From Clostridium aestuarii (GTDB lineage: Bacteria; Bacillota; Clostridia; Clostridiales; Clostridiaceae), in the NCBI RefSeq assembly GCF_026735135.1, contig NZ_JAPQER010000002.1, positions 1-64,000 on the forward strand: 64,000 bases of DNA. Reading direction: 5' to 3'. A program made the position numbers and the translations under genes. Positions within the stretch are counted from its first letter, which is position 1; every line of letters starts with the position of its first letter. Positions 27,867 through 36,992 of this stretch are shown in pieces. Under the pieces are notes generated by a model that had not been told where the DNA came from, made no database searches, and was given only the letters and a program-made list of their open reading frames with translations.

Positions 27867-29591
27867 ATGGCGAAACTCGTTTATACTAATTCTAAAAAAA
27901 CGGTGGTATTTAAAGATAAAGAAATTAGTATAGATACCTATATTGATGATATAGACATAGACAGAGAAGTCTTTTCATACCTTGAATTTCTTGAAAGCCA
28001 AGAAATTCAAGGTATGAAGTTAGAAGATTTTTATTTATACGATAATATAACTATGTATTATTTTGAAAGGCATCCTATTTATGAAAAATTAAAAAGGGTT
28101 TTTTTATGCTTTTTAATATTAGAAAATGTAATAAAGAATATTGATGAAAACATAGATGTAGAAACAGATAATGAGATTTTATTTTATATTAGTGAAAAAA
28201 TATTTAATTTAGATACTAAAAAAATAGTTGATGAAAATTCTGTATATAAGAAGAGAAGTTCAAAGATTAAATTAGCATTTAAGCTGTCTTTAAGAATATT
28301 TAAAGGTATAAAGGGTTACTTGAAATTTAAAATTAATTTTAAAGGTAGAGAAAATTTCCTTTCAATTTCTAATACTATGAATATAAATAAAGTAAAACTT
28401 AACGGTAAGGATTCTGTAATTGATACTCAATTAGGTATAGTTATTGATAAATTAGAGAATAAATATAATATGTTTAATATACAATGTTTATTTAATTTTG
28501 ATTTAATCGATAAATCTTTAAAATATGAATACGATTATATACCTTTTGAATTTTTTGTTTTAAATAAAAAATTAAATAAAAGTAAGTATATGGATAAAAA
28601 ATTAATAAAGAATAGTTTAGATAAATTATCTTTACTTAATTTTAACTATAACGAATATGATTTAAAAGATGTTGTGTTTAAATATGTTTTTCAAGACATA
28701 AAAACTAGATATATAAATGATATAATAGAGATGTCTGCTGCAAGAAATTTAATAAGAAAACATAAAATTAAAAAGTGTATAGTAGTAGATGAAGGGGATA
28801 GACCAAGAGAATTTATAGTGGCTGCGAATATAGAAAATGTCAAAACATATGCTGTTCAGCATGGAATTATAAATTCAATGTCTCCAGCATATATAATAAA
28901 TTCTAAGTATAAAGATATAATTATACCTAAATATACATTTGTATGGGGAAAAAAATATAAAAGAATTCTAGTTAATAATACAAATATTTATGATGATAAA
29001 AATGTTATAGTAGTTGGACAGAGTAGGACAGATTTATTGAAGCAATATAATACTCAAAAACAAAATAAAGATAGAAAAATAAAGATTTTATACGCTACCC
29101 AATACTTTAGAGATTTATTAGAGAGTGCAACGGAAATTTTATTTGAAGCACTGAGTTTGATGGATGAGGATTATGAAATTGTAATAAAGCTCCATCCAGC
29201 AGATTCGTATTATGAAATATATGAATCATTTATAAAAAAATATAATATTAGAAATGTTAGGATAGTAAAAGATGGGGATTTATATGAACTTATAAGTTGG
29301 TGTGATGTTGTTGTTAGTGTCCATTCAACTGTTGTTGTTGAGGGTGCCATGTTAAATAAACCCTCAGTATGTATATTACTGCCTAAATATAATGATGCTG
29401 GTAATTTTGTTAGAGATGGTGTGTCCATAGGAGTTAAAGATAAATATAGTTTAAAAGAAAGTTTGGAAAATATTAAAGAATATAAATTTGATGAAAAATT
29501 TAAAAAATATATAGAAGATAATTTTTATAAAGTCGATGGTAAGGTTACAAATAGAATAGTGAAGCTTATTAATAATACAAAGGATGAGTAA
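27867..29591 (+). CDS. Putative GT-B glycosyltransferase of the glycan locus
   Basis: I cannot assign this 574-residue protein to a named family. Its C-terminal half looks like a GT-B fold, with a TYAVQHGI motif (about residue 330), VVGQSRTD, an IVIKLHPAD motif (about 435) and VSVHSTVVVEGAMLNKPSV. The QHG and KLHP motifs recur in capsule transferases that use CMP-sugars or CDP-polyols and in UDP-GlcNAc epimerase-like folds. It has no membrane segments. Its place after the legionaminic genes and wzx makes it a candidate for nonulosonic acid transfer; this is inference. The gene carries a perfect 19-bp inverted repeat (27974-28018). Confidence 0.75.
   Translation: MAKLVYTNSKKTVVFKDKEISIDTYIDDIDIDREVFSYLEFLESQEIQGMKLEDFYLYDNITMYYFERHPIYEKLKRVFLCFLILENVIKNIDENIDVETDNEILFYISEKIFNLDTKKIVDENSVYKKRSSKIKLAFKLSLRIFKGIKGYLKFKINFKGRENFLSISNTMNINKVKLNGKDSVIDTQLGIVIDKLENKYNMFNIQCLFNFDLIDKSLKYEYDYIPFEFFVLNKKLNKSKYMDKKLIKNSLDKLSLLNFNYNEYDLKDVVFKYVFQDIKTRYINDIIEMSAARNLIRKHKIKKCIVVDEGDRPREFIVAANIENVKTYAVQHGIINSMSPAYIINSKYKDIIIPKYTFVWGKKYKRILVNNTNIYDDKNVIVVGQSRTDLLKQYNTQKQNKDRKIKILYATQYFRDLLESATEILFEALSLMDEDYEIVIKLHPADSYYEIYESFIKKYNIRNVRIVKDGDLYELISWCDVVVSVHSTVVVEGAMLNKPSVCILLPKYNDAGNFVRDGVSIGVKDKYSLKESLENIKEYKFDEKFKKYIEDNFYKVDGKVTNRIVKLINNTKDE
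27974..28018 (+). repeat. Perfect 19-bp inverted repeat inside a coding region
   Basis: Arms 27974-27992 and 28000-28018 are exact reverse complements, separated by a 7-nt loop (gaaagcc). They code for residues near the N-terminus (YLEFLESQEIQGM) of the glycosyltransferase. The mRNA would fold into a very stable hairpin about 110 nt after the start codon. No target-site duplication was seen. Confidence 0.9.
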
Positions 29592-29612
29592 TTACTATAT
29601 CGGAGGTAATGT

Positions 29613-31094
29613 ATGGAATTTATAAATGAATGTAAAGAATATGTAAGTTATTTAAAAAAGTATTTATTTTTAATATTGGGATTGTATATTTTGTCTGAAA
29701 TATATATTTTTGTTAAGATAGGTAAGAGTAATATTTTTATGTTTTTAAGCAGTATATTTATTATTTTATTTATATTATGTAGTTTGTTTTTATGTTTTAA
29801 AGATTTTAGGACAACCATAAAAATATATATATTGTCAATTCCTATTATACCTATAATTCTTTACATATTTTTCAGATTGAATATGTCATGGATTGGTAAT
29901 GGAGTATATTGGATTTATCTTGCGGTATTTGTGATTAATGGAGTTAAAGCATTAAGAAAAAACGAATTGGATTTTTCAAAAATATCAATAAAAAGAGGAA
30001 AATATAGAATATATGGGATTGTTTCTTTGATTCTTATAGGATTAGCGATTATATCCTCAGGACTGAGTATAAATAAATTAGAATCCTTTAGTTTAATAGG
30101 TGTGTCCTTGATATCTATGGTTATTGTAAGTGCGTTTATTTTGAGCTATAAAAATATGGATATGAATTTTATTAAAACAATTATAGCTTATTTATGTATA
30201 GGAGTTGCAATTTCATCTATTCCAGATATTGTTGTAGCAACATATAGTTTGATTTTTTCAGGAAAAAATCAACATTTATATGGAGTGCTAGGAAGTAACT
30301 TTATGTTAGGATATACAATAATGGTATTACCTTTTATATTGTTATATGCTGTTAATAAAAAGGTATGTACAAAATATAATAGCTTATTTAAGCTTTTACT
30401 ATTAATAGAAATCATTAATTTATCTACTCAAATGTCAAGAGGAATAGTAATTGCTGTATTTATATGTTTTATTTTTGTGATGATGTTGGATAAAAAGAAT
30501 TTTATTAAATATGTATTAGTGGGGGCCGTTGTTTTTAGCTGTCTTGGTTATAATGTTACTCATAGATGGGAGTTTAATGAAATAAGGCATGAAATAAAAA
30601 TAGATGGAATCGAAGGTATAGTAGGAGAAGGAAAAGGAATTTTTAAAAAATTAATGGAGCAAACTAAAAGTAGAAGACCTATATGGACTATTGCTTTAGG
30701 TATGGTAAATGATAAACCATATTTTGGAGTTGGACCAGGACAGTTTAAAAATTATTACTTACAATATGGTGGAAAGCCTTCAAGAATGTATATAGATGCG
30801 CATAATATAATTTTAAATGTGGCTACAGAAGTGGGATTAATATTTACACTTGTGTTATTTGCTTTGAGTGTTAGTATTTTTATTAAAAGTTTTGTGTTTG
30901 GATGGAAAAATAAAAAGTATAGACATATACTTTTCCCAGGTGCAATTGGAATGGTAGCTTTGTTTTTATATGGTAATATAACTGGGCAAGCATTTATTAC
31001 ATCAAGATATCCAATAAGTATTGTACCAACTTTTGTATTTACTATAGTCAATACTATTTTAATAAAAACTACTAAGGAATTTGTGGGGGAATAA
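29613..31094 (+). CDS. O-antigen polymerase/ligase family membrane protein (first of two)
   Basis: A 493-residue protein with about 11-12 membrane segments and a large extracytoplasmic loop (about residues 325-395) bearing RRPIWTIALGMVNDKPYFGVGPGQF, a Wzy_C/O-antigen ligase hallmark, followed by HNIILNVATEVGL. Such proteins polymerise repeat units or transfer finished glycans to an acceptor. Two are encoded in this locus (see 36993). RBS is CGGAGGTAA. Confidence 0.88.
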   Translation: MEFINECKEYVSYLKKYLFLILGLYILSEIYIFVKIGKSNIFMFLSSIFIILFILCSLFLCFKDFRTTIKIYILSIPIIPIILYIFFRLNMSWIGNGVYWIYLAVFVINGVKALRKNELDFSKISIKRGKYRIYGIVSLILIGLAIISSGLSINKLESFSLIGVSLISMVIVSAFILSYKNMDMNFIKTIIAYLCIGVAISSIPDIVVATYSLIFSGKNQHLYGVLGSNFMLGYTIMVLPFILLYAVNKKVCTKYNSLFKLLLLIEIINLSTQMSRGIVIAVFICFIFVMMLDKKNFIKYVLVGAVVFSCLGYNVTHRWEFNEIRHEIKIDGIEGIVGEGKGIFKKLMEQTKSRRPIWTIALGMVNDKPYFGVGPGQFKNYYLQYGGKPSRMYIDAHNIILNVATEVGLIFTLVLFALSVSIFIKSFVFGWKNKKYRHILFPGAIGMVALFLYGNITGQAFITSRYPISIVPTFVFTIVNTILIKTTKEFVGE

Positions 31095-31095
31095 T

Positions 31096-32460
31096 ATGAA
31101 AAACATATTGATGATTGCATATTACTATCCGCCTAAAGGCGGAGCAGGGGTACAGCGAACAACTAAATTTGCTAATTATCTTAATAAATTAGGTTACAAT
31201 GTAAATGTCTTGACAGTAAAGGAAGAAGCTAAAGGTATTGTTGACAAATCATTAAATAAGGATATTAGTGAAGGAATAGATGTTTATAGAAGTGATATAA
31301 AAGAAATTAATTTGATGAGTAATATGTTAAATGTTTTAAATAAAAAAAATTCAAATAATAATATTTCTGCAAAAGATAATAATATAACTACTGTTGATAA
31401 GAATAGCTTAAATACTAAAATGAAGAAGACTATAAAAAATATTTGTAAAAGTATGTTTTTTAATGTTTATAATATGATGTGTATACCAGATGATAAAAAA
31501 GGGTGGATTGATTTTGCAGTAGATGAAGGAAGAAAGATAATTAAGTGTAAAAAAATAGATTTTATTTTCACAACTTCAGGTCCGTATTCTTCGCATATAA
31601 TTGGCTATAAATTGGCAAAAGAATTTCCAGTTAAATGGATAGCTGATTTTAGAGATCCATGGGTAAATAATCCCTTTGTAAATAATAATTTTGTTGTTGA
31701 AAGTATATATAAAAAATTAGAGAAAAAAGTTGTTCAAAAGGCTGATAAAGTTATTAGTGTAAGTCAACCTATTGTAAATGAGTTTTTAATAAGATATAAA
31801 AATGAAGATAGAGATAAATTTCATGTAATAACTAATGGATATGATGAAAAAGACTTTAAAGATTTAAATTTAGATTTAGCGTATAATAATGAAAAATTTT
31901 CTATACTGTATAATGGAACTCTATATGGAAAGCGTTCACCAAAAAAGATTTTAGAATCTATTGATAATTTAATAGAAACTAAAAAGATTGATAAAAATAA
32001 AATACAAATAAAATTTTTAGGTCAAATAGGTAATGAACATAAAGGAATAGTAAATTATTATAAAGATAAGTACCCTGATATCATAAAGAATCAAAGTTAT
32101 GTTCCACATGAGGAAAGCCTGAAGGAACTGAGTAGAGCTAATTCAGTATTACTTATCATAGATGAAGGGAAAGGCAGTGAAGGCATATATACAGGTAAAA
32201 TATTTGAATATATACGAACAGGTAAACCTATATTAGGGATTGTTCCTGATGGGGTAGCAAAAGAGCTTATATATGATACTAATACAGGTTATACTGCATA
32301 TCCTTCTAAACAAGATGAAATACAAAAAATGATACATAGTGCGTATAGAGATTTTATTAATAAAAGCAATTTTATAAAACCTGATTTTGATAAAATTAAA
32401 CAATATAGTAGAGAAAATCTTACTAAAAAACTTGTTGATATTATAGAACAAATAAAGTAA
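31096..32460 (+). CDS. Glycosyltransferase family 4-like
   Basis: A 454-residue GT-B enzyme. The N-terminal acceptor domain begins MIAYYYPPKGGAGVQRTTKFANYL. The donor domain has ILYNGTLYGKRSPKKILESI and EGIYTGKIFEYIRTGKPILGIVP (about residues 365-390). The longer frame from TTG 31081 is unlikely because GGGGGA directly precedes ATG 31096, which is also just after the stop of the preceding gene. Donor and acceptor sugars are unknown. Confidence 0.85.
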   Translation: MKNILMIAYYYPPKGGAGVQRTTKFANYLNKLGYNVNVLTVKEEAKGIVDKSLNKDISEGIDVYRSDIKEINLMSNMLNVLNKKNSNNNISAKDNNITTVDKNSLNTKMKKTIKNICKSMFFNVYNMMCIPDDKKGWIDFAVDEGRKIIKCKKIDFIFTTSGPYSSHIIGYKLAKEFPVKWIADFRDPWVNNPFVNNNFVVESIYKKLEKKVVQKADKVISVSQPIVNEFLIRYKNEDRDKFHVITNGYDEKDFKDLNLDLAYNNEKFSILYNGTLYGKRSPKKILESIDNLIETKKIDKNKIQIKFLGQIGNEHKGIVNYYKDKYPDIIKNQSYVPHEESLKELSRANSVLLIIDEGKGSEGIYTGKIFEYIRTGKPILGIVPDGVAKELIYDTNTGYTAYPSKQDEIQKMIHSAYRDFINKSNFIKPDFDKIKQYSRENLTKKLVDIIEQIK

Positions 32461-32473
32461 GGAAGTGAAAACA

Positions 32474-33532
32474 ATGAAAATAATTACTATCATTGGAGCA
32501 AGACCACAGTTTATAAAGGCTGCAGCTGTTTCAAAAAAAATTAGAGAAAAAAATCAAGAAATAATTATACATACAGGACAGCATTATGATGAGAATATGT
32601 CTAAGGTGTTTTTTGAGGAACTTAATATACCATATCCTGATTATAACTTAAATGTAGGTTCAGGGGATCATGGAGCTCAGACAGGAAGAATGCTTGAAAA
32701 AATAGAAGAAATTCTTTTAAAAGAAAACCCAGATTGTGTTTTAGTATATGGAGATACTAATTCAACTATTGCAGGATCATTAGCTGCTAGTAAATTGCTT
32801 ATACCAGTTTCGCATGTTGAAGCAGGACTTAGAAGCTTTAATATGAATATGCCTGAAGAGCAAAATAGAATATTAACTGACCATATATCAAGATATTTGT
32901 TTGCACCCACAGCAACAGCTGTCGAAAATTTAAATAATGAAGGATTAAAAAATAATGTTTTTAATGTTGGAGATGTAATGTTTGATGCAATTCTACACTT
33001 TGAAAATATTGCTAAAAATAAAAGCAGTATTTTAAAGGAGTTAAATTTAAAAAATAAGGAATATATATTAGCTACAATACATAGAGCAGAAAACACTAAT
33101 GATATAAACAGAATGAAGAGTATAGTAGAGGCTTTAAATGAAAGTGGAGAAAAAATAGTATTGCCACTTCATCCAAGAACTAAAAAATATATTAAAGAAT
33201 ATAATCTAAAATTTAGTAGCAATATTAAGATTATTGATCCTATAGGATATTTAGATATGATAATGCTGGAAGCAAATAGTAAAAAAATAGTTTCAGATAG
33301 CGGTGGAGTTCAGAAAGAAGCATTTTTTATGGATGTGCCATGTATAACTTTAAGAGATGAAACTGAGTGGATAGAAACAGTTAAGAATGGATGGAATATA
33401 CTTGTAGGTGCAGATAAACAAAAAATAAAAAATGCTATTTTGAGTTTTGCTCCTACTAATAAAAAATTAGATTATTTTGGAAATGGAAAAGCAGCAGATA
33501 AAATTATAGACATACTTGAGAAAAATATTTAG
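32474..33532 (+). CDS. Non-hydrolysing UDP-sugar 2-epimerase, WecB/MnaA/WbpI-like
   Basis: A 352-residue epimerase with GARPQFIKAAAVSK, HTGQHYDENMS, VYGDTNST, HVEAGLRSFNMNMPEEQNR and SDSGGVQKEAFF. It could make UDP-ManNAc from UDP-GlcNAc (MnaA). Because a complete WbpA/B/E/D-like set is present, it may instead epimerise UDP-2,3-diacetamido-glucuronate to the mannuronate (WbpI). The TagA-family transferase at 38950 would fit UDP-ManNAc use. The start is ATG 32474; GTG 32465 overlaps the RBS AAGGAAG. Confidence 0.9.
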   Translation: MKIITIIGARPQFIKAAAVSKKIREKNQEIIIHTGQHYDENMSKVFFEELNIPYPDYNLNVGSGDHGAQTGRMLEKIEEILLKENPDCVLVYGDTNSTIAGSLAASKLLIPVSHVEAGLRSFNMNMPEEQNRILTDHISRYLFAPTATAVENLNNEGLKNNVFNVGDVMFDAILHFENIAKNKSSILKELNLKNKEYILATIHRAENTNDINRMKSIVEALNESGEKIVLPLHPRTKKYIKEYNLKFSSNIKIIDPIGYLDMIMLEANSKKIVSDSGGVQKEAFFMDVPCITLRDETEWIETVKNGWNILVGADKQKIKNAILSFAPTNKKLDYFGNGKAADKIIDILEKNI

Positions 33533-33557
33533 AGAAATACAATCGGAGGTATAAATA

Positions 33558-34649
33558 GTGGTGAAATTATGTGTTTTAGCAGATGCAGATAGTATCCATA
33601 CAAGAAAATGGATTGATTATTTTTCAGAGTTAAATTATGAAATCCATTTGATTTCAATGAGAAAGACTCACTATAGATATTCAGATAATGTAAAAATATA
33701 TATTTTAAAGCCTCCATTTAATAATAAATTAAGTTATTTTTTATTAATAAATAAGGTTAAGAACATAATAAATAAGGTAAAACCTGATATTTTACATGGT
33801 CATTATGCTACTAGCTATGGAATGCTTGGAAAGATGTCAGGCTTTCATCCATTTATAGTCTCAGCATGGGGAAGTGATATCTATGAGTTTCCTAACCGAA
33901 ATAAGTTAAATGAAAAAATGTTAAAAAGTATTTTAAATAGTGCAGATGCAGTTTGTTCTACAAGTAATAATATGTCTTTAGAAATGAAAAAATACTATGA
34001 TGGAGACATTATTATAACGCCGTTTGGAGTTGATTTATCTAAATTCAAACAAACAGATTCTATACTTAATAAAGATTATATAACAATAGGAGTAGCTAAA
34101 AATTTAAAACCAATATATGGTATAAATTATTTAATTGAAGCTTTTTCTGAGGTGAAAAATGAATTAAAGCATCTTAAATTTAGGCTTTTAATTATTGGAG
34201 ATGGCAGTGAAAGAACAAAGCTTGAAAAACTTTGTGAAGAAAAAGGGGTTAGTTCAATAGTAGAGTTTACAGGAAATATTGATAACGACAAGATACCTGA
34301 ATATATTAACTTAATGGATATTGTCTGCATTCCTTCTTTGAGTGAAAGTTTTGGAGTTGCAGCTGTTGAAGCCTGTGCATGTGGAAGACCAGTTATAGCT
34401 TCTAATGTGGGTGGACTTAAAGAAATAGTAATTAATGGGTATAATGGATATTTAGTTAAAGCTGCAGATGTAAATGATATAAAAGAAAAAATTAAGTTAA
34501 TTCTATCGGATAGAGATAAATTAATAGAGTTTTCAAATAATGCTAGATTATTTGTAGAAGATAACTATAATTGGAGTAACAATAGAGAAATAATGAAAAA
34601 ACTTTATGACAAATTCACAAATAATAAATTGTGTGTAAATGAGAATTAA
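33558..34649 (+). CDS. Glycosyltransferase family 4 (GT1/GT4 domain)
   Basis: A 363-residue retaining GT-B enzyme with ILHGHYATSYGMLG and SAWGSDIYEFP in the N-terminal half, and PSLSESFGVAAVEACACGRPVIASNVGGLKEIV (the E-x7-E motif) at about residues 270-300. It transfers an unknown sugar during repeat-unit assembly. Starts at GTG 33558, 7 nt after CGGAGGT. Confidence 0.9.
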   Translation: MVKLCVLADADSIHTRKWIDYFSELNYEIHLISMRKTHYRYSDNVKIYILKPPFNNKLSYFLLINKVKNIINKVKPDILHGHYATSYGMLGKMSGFHPFIVSAWGSDIYEFPNRNKLNEKMLKSILNSADAVCSTSNNMSLEMKKYYDGDIIITPFGVDLSKFKQTDSILNKDYITIGVAKNLKPIYGINYLIEAFSEVKNELKHLKFRLLIIGDGSERTKLEKLCEEKGVSSIVEFTGNIDNDKIPEYINLMDIVCIPSLSESFGVAAVEACACGRPVIASNVGGLKEIVINGYNGYLVKAADVNDIKEKIKLILSDRDKLIEFSNNARLFVEDNYNWSNNREIMKKLYDKFTNNKLCVNEN

Positions 34650-34660
34650 GGAGTGGTAAA

Positions 34661-35692
34661 GTGAGGAAGGATAATAAAAATACAGTATCTGTAGTTATTC
34701 CTTGCAGAAACGAAGAAAAATATATTGGTGAATGTTTAGAAGCGTTTATGAAACAGACATATCCTAAAGAATTGTTTGAAGTTTTAGTATGCGATGGATT
34801 TTCAGATGATAAAACTAGAGATATAGTGAAGAAATATGGAAAAAAATATAACAACATTAAACTTATTGATAATAAAGGGCTTTCAGCACCAAAAGGTATG
34901 AATGCTGGGATTAAATACAGTAAAGCTGATATTATTATTATATTTGGCGCACATGCTTATCCTGATAAGGATTTTATAAAAAATAATGTTGAGGTACTTC
35001 AAAATAATGAAATAGGATGTGCCGGAGGACCTATTAAAACTATAAGTGAAAATGATGTAGGTAGAGCTATTGCGCTAGCTATGAGTTCACCTTTTGGAGT
35101 AGGAAATGCATTATTTAGATATGCTAAAAAAGAAATGTATGTTGATACCGTAGCTTTTGGTGCATATAAAAGAAGTGTTTTTGGTTCTATTGGATATTTT
35201 GATGAAGAATTAGTAAGAAATCAAGATGATGAACTTAATTATAGAGTTTGTAAAGAAGGATATAAAATATTATTATCTCCTAAAATAAAATCTACATACT
35301 ATAGTAGAGGTTCCTTAAAAAAATTGTGGAAACAATATTATCAATATGGTTTTTGGAAGGTTAGAGTAATGCAAAAACATGGAAAAACAGCGTCTATAAG
35401 ACACTTAGTTCCTATGAGTTTTGTTATTACAAATACTTTAGGGATAATTTTAGGAATATTTTTCAAACCTATATTGATTTTATGGTTGATAGAGATTATT
35501 ATGTATTTAGCATTAGATACTATGGCTTCGATTAAATTAGTTAAAAATAAATTTAAACTTATAAGATATATACCATTTATTTTTCCTATATTACATATTA
35601 GCTATGGATTAGGATTTATAAACGGATTGATGGCATTTTATGTTTTCAAATCAAGTAAATTAGTAGAGAAAAATACTAAAATGTCTAGATAA
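34661..35692 (+). CDS. Glycosyltransferase family 2 with C-terminal membrane segments
   Basis: A 343-residue GT-A enzyme: VSVVIPCRNEEKYIGECLEA at the N-terminus, a VLVCDGFSDDKT nucleotide-binding region, and ELVRNQDDELNYRVCKEGYK with the acidic pair. Two or three hydrophobic segments lie between about residues 245 and 330. This architecture resembles SuccoGlycan-type (ExoA-like) transferases that extend lipid-linked oligosaccharides. Starts at GTG 34661, 7 nt after AAGGAG. Confidence 0.9.
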   Translation: MRKDNKNTVSVVIPCRNEEKYIGECLEAFMKQTYPKELFEVLVCDGFSDDKTRDIVKKYGKKYNNIKLIDNKGLSAPKGMNAGIKYSKADIIIIFGAHAYPDKDFIKNNVEVLQNNEIGCAGGPIKTISENDVGRAIALAMSSPFGVGNALFRYAKKEMYVDTVAFGAYKRSVFGSIGYFDEELVRNQDDELNYRVCKEGYKILLSPKIKSTYYSRGSLKKLWKQYYQYGFWKVRVMQKHGKTASIRHLVPMSFVITNTLGIILGIFFKPILILWLIEIIMYLALDTMASIKLVKNKFKLIRYIPFIFPILHISYGLGFINGLMAFYVFKSSKLVEKNTKMSR

Positions 35693-35709
35693 ATTAGGAG
35701 GAATAAAAA

Positions 35710-36888
35710 ATGTCAAAAACAGAGCCAAGAAAAGAATTTTTACCTTATGCGTTACCTTTAATTGAAGAAGATGAAATAAATGAGATGGTAGACACATTAA
35801 AATCAGGGTGGATTTCTAAAGGACCTAAAACAATTGAATTTGAAAAGCAGTTTGCTGAATATGTAGGAGTAAAACATGCTATAGGAACTAATTCAGCAAC
35901 AGCAGCTCTTCATTTAGCTTTAATAGCTGCAGGAGTTGGAGAAGGTGATGAAGTAATAACAACACCTATGACATTTGCATCAAGTGCTAATACTATAATT
36001 CATGTAGGAGCAACTCCAGTATTTGTAGATATTGATCCAGATACGTATTGTATAGATGCTAATAAAATAGAAGAAAAAATTACAGATAAAACAAAAGCTA
36101 TAGTACCTGTACATTATAGTGGACATGCATGTGATATGGATAAAATAATGGAAATAGCTCAAAAACATAATCTTTTTGTTTCAGAAGATGCAGCACATGC
36201 TGTTTATACTCAATATAAAGGTAAGATGATAGGTGGAGGCATAGGAGATACAGCTTCTTTTAGCTTTTATGCTACTAAAAACCTTGCTACTGGAGAAGGT
36301 GGTATGCTTACAACTAATAGTGATGAAATTGCAGAGAAAGTAAGAGTAATGAGTCTTCATGGAATGAGCAAAGCAGCATGGAATAGGTATGGAAAAGGTG
36401 GTTCTTGGAGATATGATATAGAGTTTCCAGGATTTAAATATAATATGACAGATATGCAAGCAGCACTAGGAATTCATCAATTAAAGAAATTAGATAGAAT
36501 GCAAGAGAGTAGAAGTGAAATAGCTTCTATGTATAATGAAGCATTTGGTGATATGCCTGAGATAATTATACCTAAAATAGCTGAATATACAAGACCTTCA
36601 TGGCATCTATATGTAATTCAAGTTAATGATGAATTATTAAGTATAGATAGGGATAAATTTATAGAAGAGCTTGGAGAAGAAAATATAGGAACAAGTGTAC
36701 ACTTTATTCCTGTTCACTTACACCCATATTATAAGAGAACTTTTGGATATAAAGAAGGAGATTTACCAGTTTGCGAAAAAATGTTTAATAGAATCATTTC
36801 TATACCATTATATCCTAAAATGACAAAACAAGATGTTGAAGATGTAATTTATGCTGTTAAACGAATAGTTGAAAAATATAGAAAATAG
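35710..36888 (+). CDS. DegT-family sugar aminotransferase (PglE/ArnB-like)
   Basis: A 392-residue PLP enzyme with NSATAALHLALIAAGVGEGDEVITTPMTF, SEDAAHAV and the Schiff-base lysine in SFYATKNLATGEGG (about residue 195). It is the third such enzyme in the locus and is distinct from the WbpE- and LegC-like ones. With the PglF/WbpM-like dehydratase at 12825 it would make a UDP-4-amino-4,6-dideoxy-N-acetylhexosamine. Substrate choice is inferred from context. RBS is TTAGGAGGA. Confidence 0.85.
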   Translation: MSKTEPRKEFLPYALPLIEEDEINEMVDTLKSGWISKGPKTIEFEKQFAEYVGVKHAIGTNSATAALHLALIAAGVGEGDEVITTPMTFASSANTIIHVGATPVFVDIDPDTYCIDANKIEEKITDKTKAIVPVHYSGHACDMDKIMEIAQKHNLFVSEDAAHAVYTQYKGKMIGGGIGDTASFSFYATKNLATGEGGMLTTNSDEIAEKVRVMSLHGMSKAAWNRYGKGGSWRYDIEFPGFKYNMTDMQAALGIHQLKKLDRMQESRSEIASMYNEAFGDMPEIIIPKIAEYTRPSWHLYVIQVNDELLSIDRDKFIEELGEENIGTSVHFIPVHLHPYYKRTFGYKEGDLPVCEKMFNRIISIPLYPKMTKQDVEDVIYAVKRIVEKYRK

Positions 36889-36912
36889 TACTTAAAATTT
36901 AATTTGTAAAAC

Positions 36913-36934
36913 TAGCACGCAAGTAAGCGTGCTA
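36913..36934 (+). terminator. Weak terminator-like hairpin
   Basis: A perfect 8-bp GC-containing stem (tagcacgc / gcgtgcta) with a 6-nt loop, followed by ATTTTATG. It lies in the 104-bp gap before the second polymerase gene. Partial termination or processing is plausible. Confidence 0.55.
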
Positions 36935-36992
36935 ATTTTATGATGAATAAAAAATATAATTATGGCTACTTAATGAGTTAGAAGGAGATTAT

